From contig CANUEZ040000113.1 of assembly GCA_948099385.1 (NCBI GenBank), positions 11,854,501 through 11,918,500 on the forward strand: a DNA stretch of 64,000 nucleotides, in the 5' to 3' direction. The number at the start of each line of letters is the position of its first letter. Within the stretch, counting starts at the first letter, position 1. The notes under the pieces are model-generated. The model made no database searches and was not told the origin of the DNA. It worked only from the letters and a program-made list of their open reading frames with translations. Positions 61,641 to 64,000 of the stretch are shown piece by piece. Source of the stretch: Fasciola hepatica (lineage: Eukaryota > Platyhelminthes > Trematoda > Plagiorchiida > Fasciolidae). A program made the translations under genes and the position numbers.

Positions 61641-63097
61641 TGGAGTGATAGGTGTAGCCGACGACTGAGTTTGAAGGCAGTAGCATGACCAAATGACACT
61701 TGTACATTCAAGAAAGATTGATGTATACACGTGGGCGAACTTTCGTTGTTCATGTTCATAAGGTACTCGACCGGCAAAGGTGTTGTAGCCTCCTTATCAA
61801 GGTCACCGAATTACGCGCAATGCACAAAACAAATCTGGTAAAAATTCCAAAACGGATGCCTAATATACAGGTATTGTCGAAAATGATGCATACGAGAGTC
61901 CGTTAAGCACTTTATGTACACGTACTCGACTGTATTAAAGCAGAACTATTCAATTTCTATGTACCATGATTAGCAAGTAGTGGCAAGGTTCCAGGACAAT
62001 AACCGTTGTGATACGCTTGTATGCGGCGAACAGCTATGCTGAAAACTCAGACAAAACCATATTTTTTCCACTACCAGTGGGTCTCAACTATGACGGAATA
62101 TGAACCCCTGAAGGAAAATCCTACAAGATCTTTTTACATTGAATTAACCAAAGCATTAGTAAGAACACTATGTTCATACACGACATTGAGCATTGAATTC
62201 GCCTTTATTCTTTAGGAGTTTTCACAATATCATTTGCATGCAGCCCACTGTGTTGGCGATTAGATACTTTTTAATCCTATGCATCATCACATTTTGCATT
62301 TTTGACTCCAATAGCCAGTAGGTGGGCTATTCTCTAGAACAGATAATGTTGTTTTATGGTTGCGTTTATATCTGCGCTGTTAGAGGGTAATTGTATGAAA
62401 TGGACCTTGAAGTTGTTCAAACATTTACAAGTCTTACAGTGAATAATTAACAGACAACTCGTTTTTCCTTGATTTCGTATAAAAATCTCTCGTGAAACAA
62501 AGCACGAAGCATTATCCTGAAAAACTATTATCTACCCAGGAGACTTCTTTTCGTTGAATTCGGGGACTTTTACAGTCATAATGATGAAGATTACCCCAAC
62601 ACTCGGGGCATCTCTAATTGAAGTCCACAAACAAAGCTAAACGTATTGTATTCCGATCCAAACCAATAGTGTTGGTTGTCATGACATAACGACATTAGAT
62701 GGAAAACTTTTCCGGGGAAAATTCTTACGCCAAATGACTTTTTTCTGAGCCTTCTACGGCCCATCATATGCCAAAGACTCATACGAGAAACAAACCTATC
62801 CGCAAAATGACAGGCCTTGTGTGTCAATCCCCTGGTAAAATCAATATCTGCCCTCATTTATTGGGTTTGCATTGCAGCCATCATATCACGTGATACTAGC
62901 GGCAATGAAAATTGTCACTACCTTATGTCTAACAGGATGCGAGAGAGCCTGAGAATATTCCTGCGCTATATTAGGGACAAGGATTTCCAACACTATTTTT
63001 TGATCGCAATGCAAATAAAATCATCTCACTCACTCGATTTGCTTGGTTTTCTACCTCTGAAGTGTGTACTAGGGGTAGTTTTCCCATGATTTACCAG
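61641..63097. other. Unassigned stretch before the candidate exon
   Basis: The frame at 62817-63061 is open and has an acceptor-like GTCTAACAG ending at 62935. A 36-bp interval (63062-63097) could be a micro-intron of the kind known in trematodes, but joining across it in the frames tested gives a stop, so it is not supported. Confidence 0.3.
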
Positions 63098-63331
63098 ATA
63101 ATCGATGCTCCCATTCGCGGTAAAACACTGAGCAAAATCCGTCATAAAAGATTCGAAATTATAGGGCCACTGCAATTCCACCTTGATCCCCTTTATGGAG
63201 GTGACGAGAAAATTCAGTTTTTGTGGATCTTTTCATCACTATTGCGATACCAACAGGCGATTCACGAAGCTCACTCAAATGACCTTGAAGCCAGCGCTCA
63301 TGCTGAGGTGAACCGGAATTTCTTTGTTCAA
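63098..63331 (+). CDS. Candidate internal coding exon (78 codons)
   Basis: It starts after a pyrimidine-rich acceptor (TTTTCCCATGATTTACCAG, ending 63097) and ends at a consensus donor (CAA then GTAAGT, 63332-63337). Length is 234 bp, exactly 78 codons, phase 0 at both ends. The translation looks globular, with IRHKRFEIIGPLQFHLDPLY, then GGDEKIQFLWIFSSLLRYQQ, then HAEVNRNFFVQ. I do not recognise the family. Neighbouring exons were not identified; the next would lie beyond or near the end of the window. A chance open frame with chance splice signals remains possible. Confidence 0.4.
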
Positions 63332-64000
63332 GTAAGTCTGGTAGTCATCGTTAAGAAGCATTTCTAAACCACATATATACAATGAAATCTCCAAAGTATG
63401 AGAGAATCTCTCTTAACCTTATCCTACAGGCATAACCATAAAAATATATTGGCTGAAGAAACGACTTCTACCAAGATATTCGGATGGTAAACCTATCTAA
63501 ATATAACTTGGGAATATTAATGTGGTCTCGTTGATAAATTTAATTATGTTTCCATACCTCGTTAATTTTTAGCTTACTTTGCTCAGAGCCTTTTACCCTG
63601 ACAACAAAGGTTACACACATTCAACTACCCATGAAGCAGCAAAGAATTAACTTAAATAAGAGGAAACCGTTAATCTGATATACCTTGATTAAGACCCGAA
63701 GTTCGAACTACATACCAAATAAATTTTCGTATGCATCACAATCGATACTACCTACCTGTAAATTCAGTAACATCGATCATATAGTTGAACAACAGGACTA
63801 GATCAGCATTTACAGTTCATGGAGCGCGGGAACCAAACGAGGCAAAGAAATTGTGATATGGTAGTAGTCATGCAGATACCAAATATAATAAGCAGTTATT
63901 AGAGTGTGTTCAGCAGTCAGTCAGATGGAAGCGAAGTGAATTCTCCGTTGGAAAACAAAGAACCGCTAAACAGTATACGAGAGGACGAAGAAGAAAGGAG
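63332..64000. other. Unassigned stretch at window end
   Basis: AT-rich, probably intronic if the preceding exon is real. No further exon recognised. Confidence 0.35.

Noticed and set aside
62936..63331. Two-exon model with a 36-bp micro-intron at 63062-63097
   Set aside because: The donor positions tested create an in-frame stop at the junction, so only the downstream exon is kept as a candidate.

Overview
The window looks like animal nuclear DNA, most probably from a flatworm (digenean trematode). It has very low gene density, many short tandem repeats of AT, CA, GACT and GAT type, and many decayed RTE-type and CR1-type LINE copies of the kind known from trematodes. It also holds gypsy-type LTR fragments and two fossil Tc1/mariner transposases. 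There are no bacterial operons, ribosome-binding sites, CRISPR arrays or prophage. The trematode assignment is an inference from the repeat families and base composition, not a search result.

Only one intact gene is convincing: an intronless 582-codon open reading frame at 47792-49540 (+) for a 12-helix major-facilitator transporter of the SLC22 organic ion transporter family. Six CCAAT or ATTGG boxes lie within the 270 bp upstream. A second, weaker candidate is a 78-codon exon at 63098-63331 (+) with good splice signals and matching phases.

Layout: 1-2990 is mostly unassigned, with a tRNA-like patch and one LTR-like repeat. 2995-5090 is an RTE copy (+). 5091-10235 is unassigned apart from one possible exon region. 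10239-13170 is a CR1 copy (+) split by a 374-bp solo LTR. 13200-14120 is a fossil Tc1 transposase (-). 14500-16420 is an RTE copy (+) that runs into a 434-bp GAT array. 19064-24988 holds two CR1 copies (-) between two related LTR fragments. 27320-27605 is an LTR-like repeat, 29640-30215 is a degenerate GACT array carrying a tRNA-like insertion, and 30785-30875 is a SINE-like copy. 35640-36911 is a fossil mariner-type transposase (-) split by an LTR-like repeat. 38720-40930 is a fairly well kept RTE copy (-) abutting an LTR fragment. 43533-43635 is a second SINE-like copy. 45120-45780 is an RTE tail. 47500-49540 is the transporter locus. 51160-52462 is a deleted gypsy element (-). 53400-55080 is CR1 (+). 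55907-56686 is a 319-bp-arm inverted repeat. 57440-59800 is CR1 (-) split by a 298-bp solo LTR. 60250-61640 is CR1 (+) split by a 388-bp RTE copy.

The genes do not form a pathway. What the window records well is the order of transposon insertions. In three places, removing an inserted element and one copy of its target duplication makes the broken host reading frame continuous again, which gives a firm relative chronology. I found no clearly new multi-gene system. The items most worth following up are the large near-palindrome, the nested solo LTR families, the intronless transporter with its CCAAT cluster, and the orphan exon.
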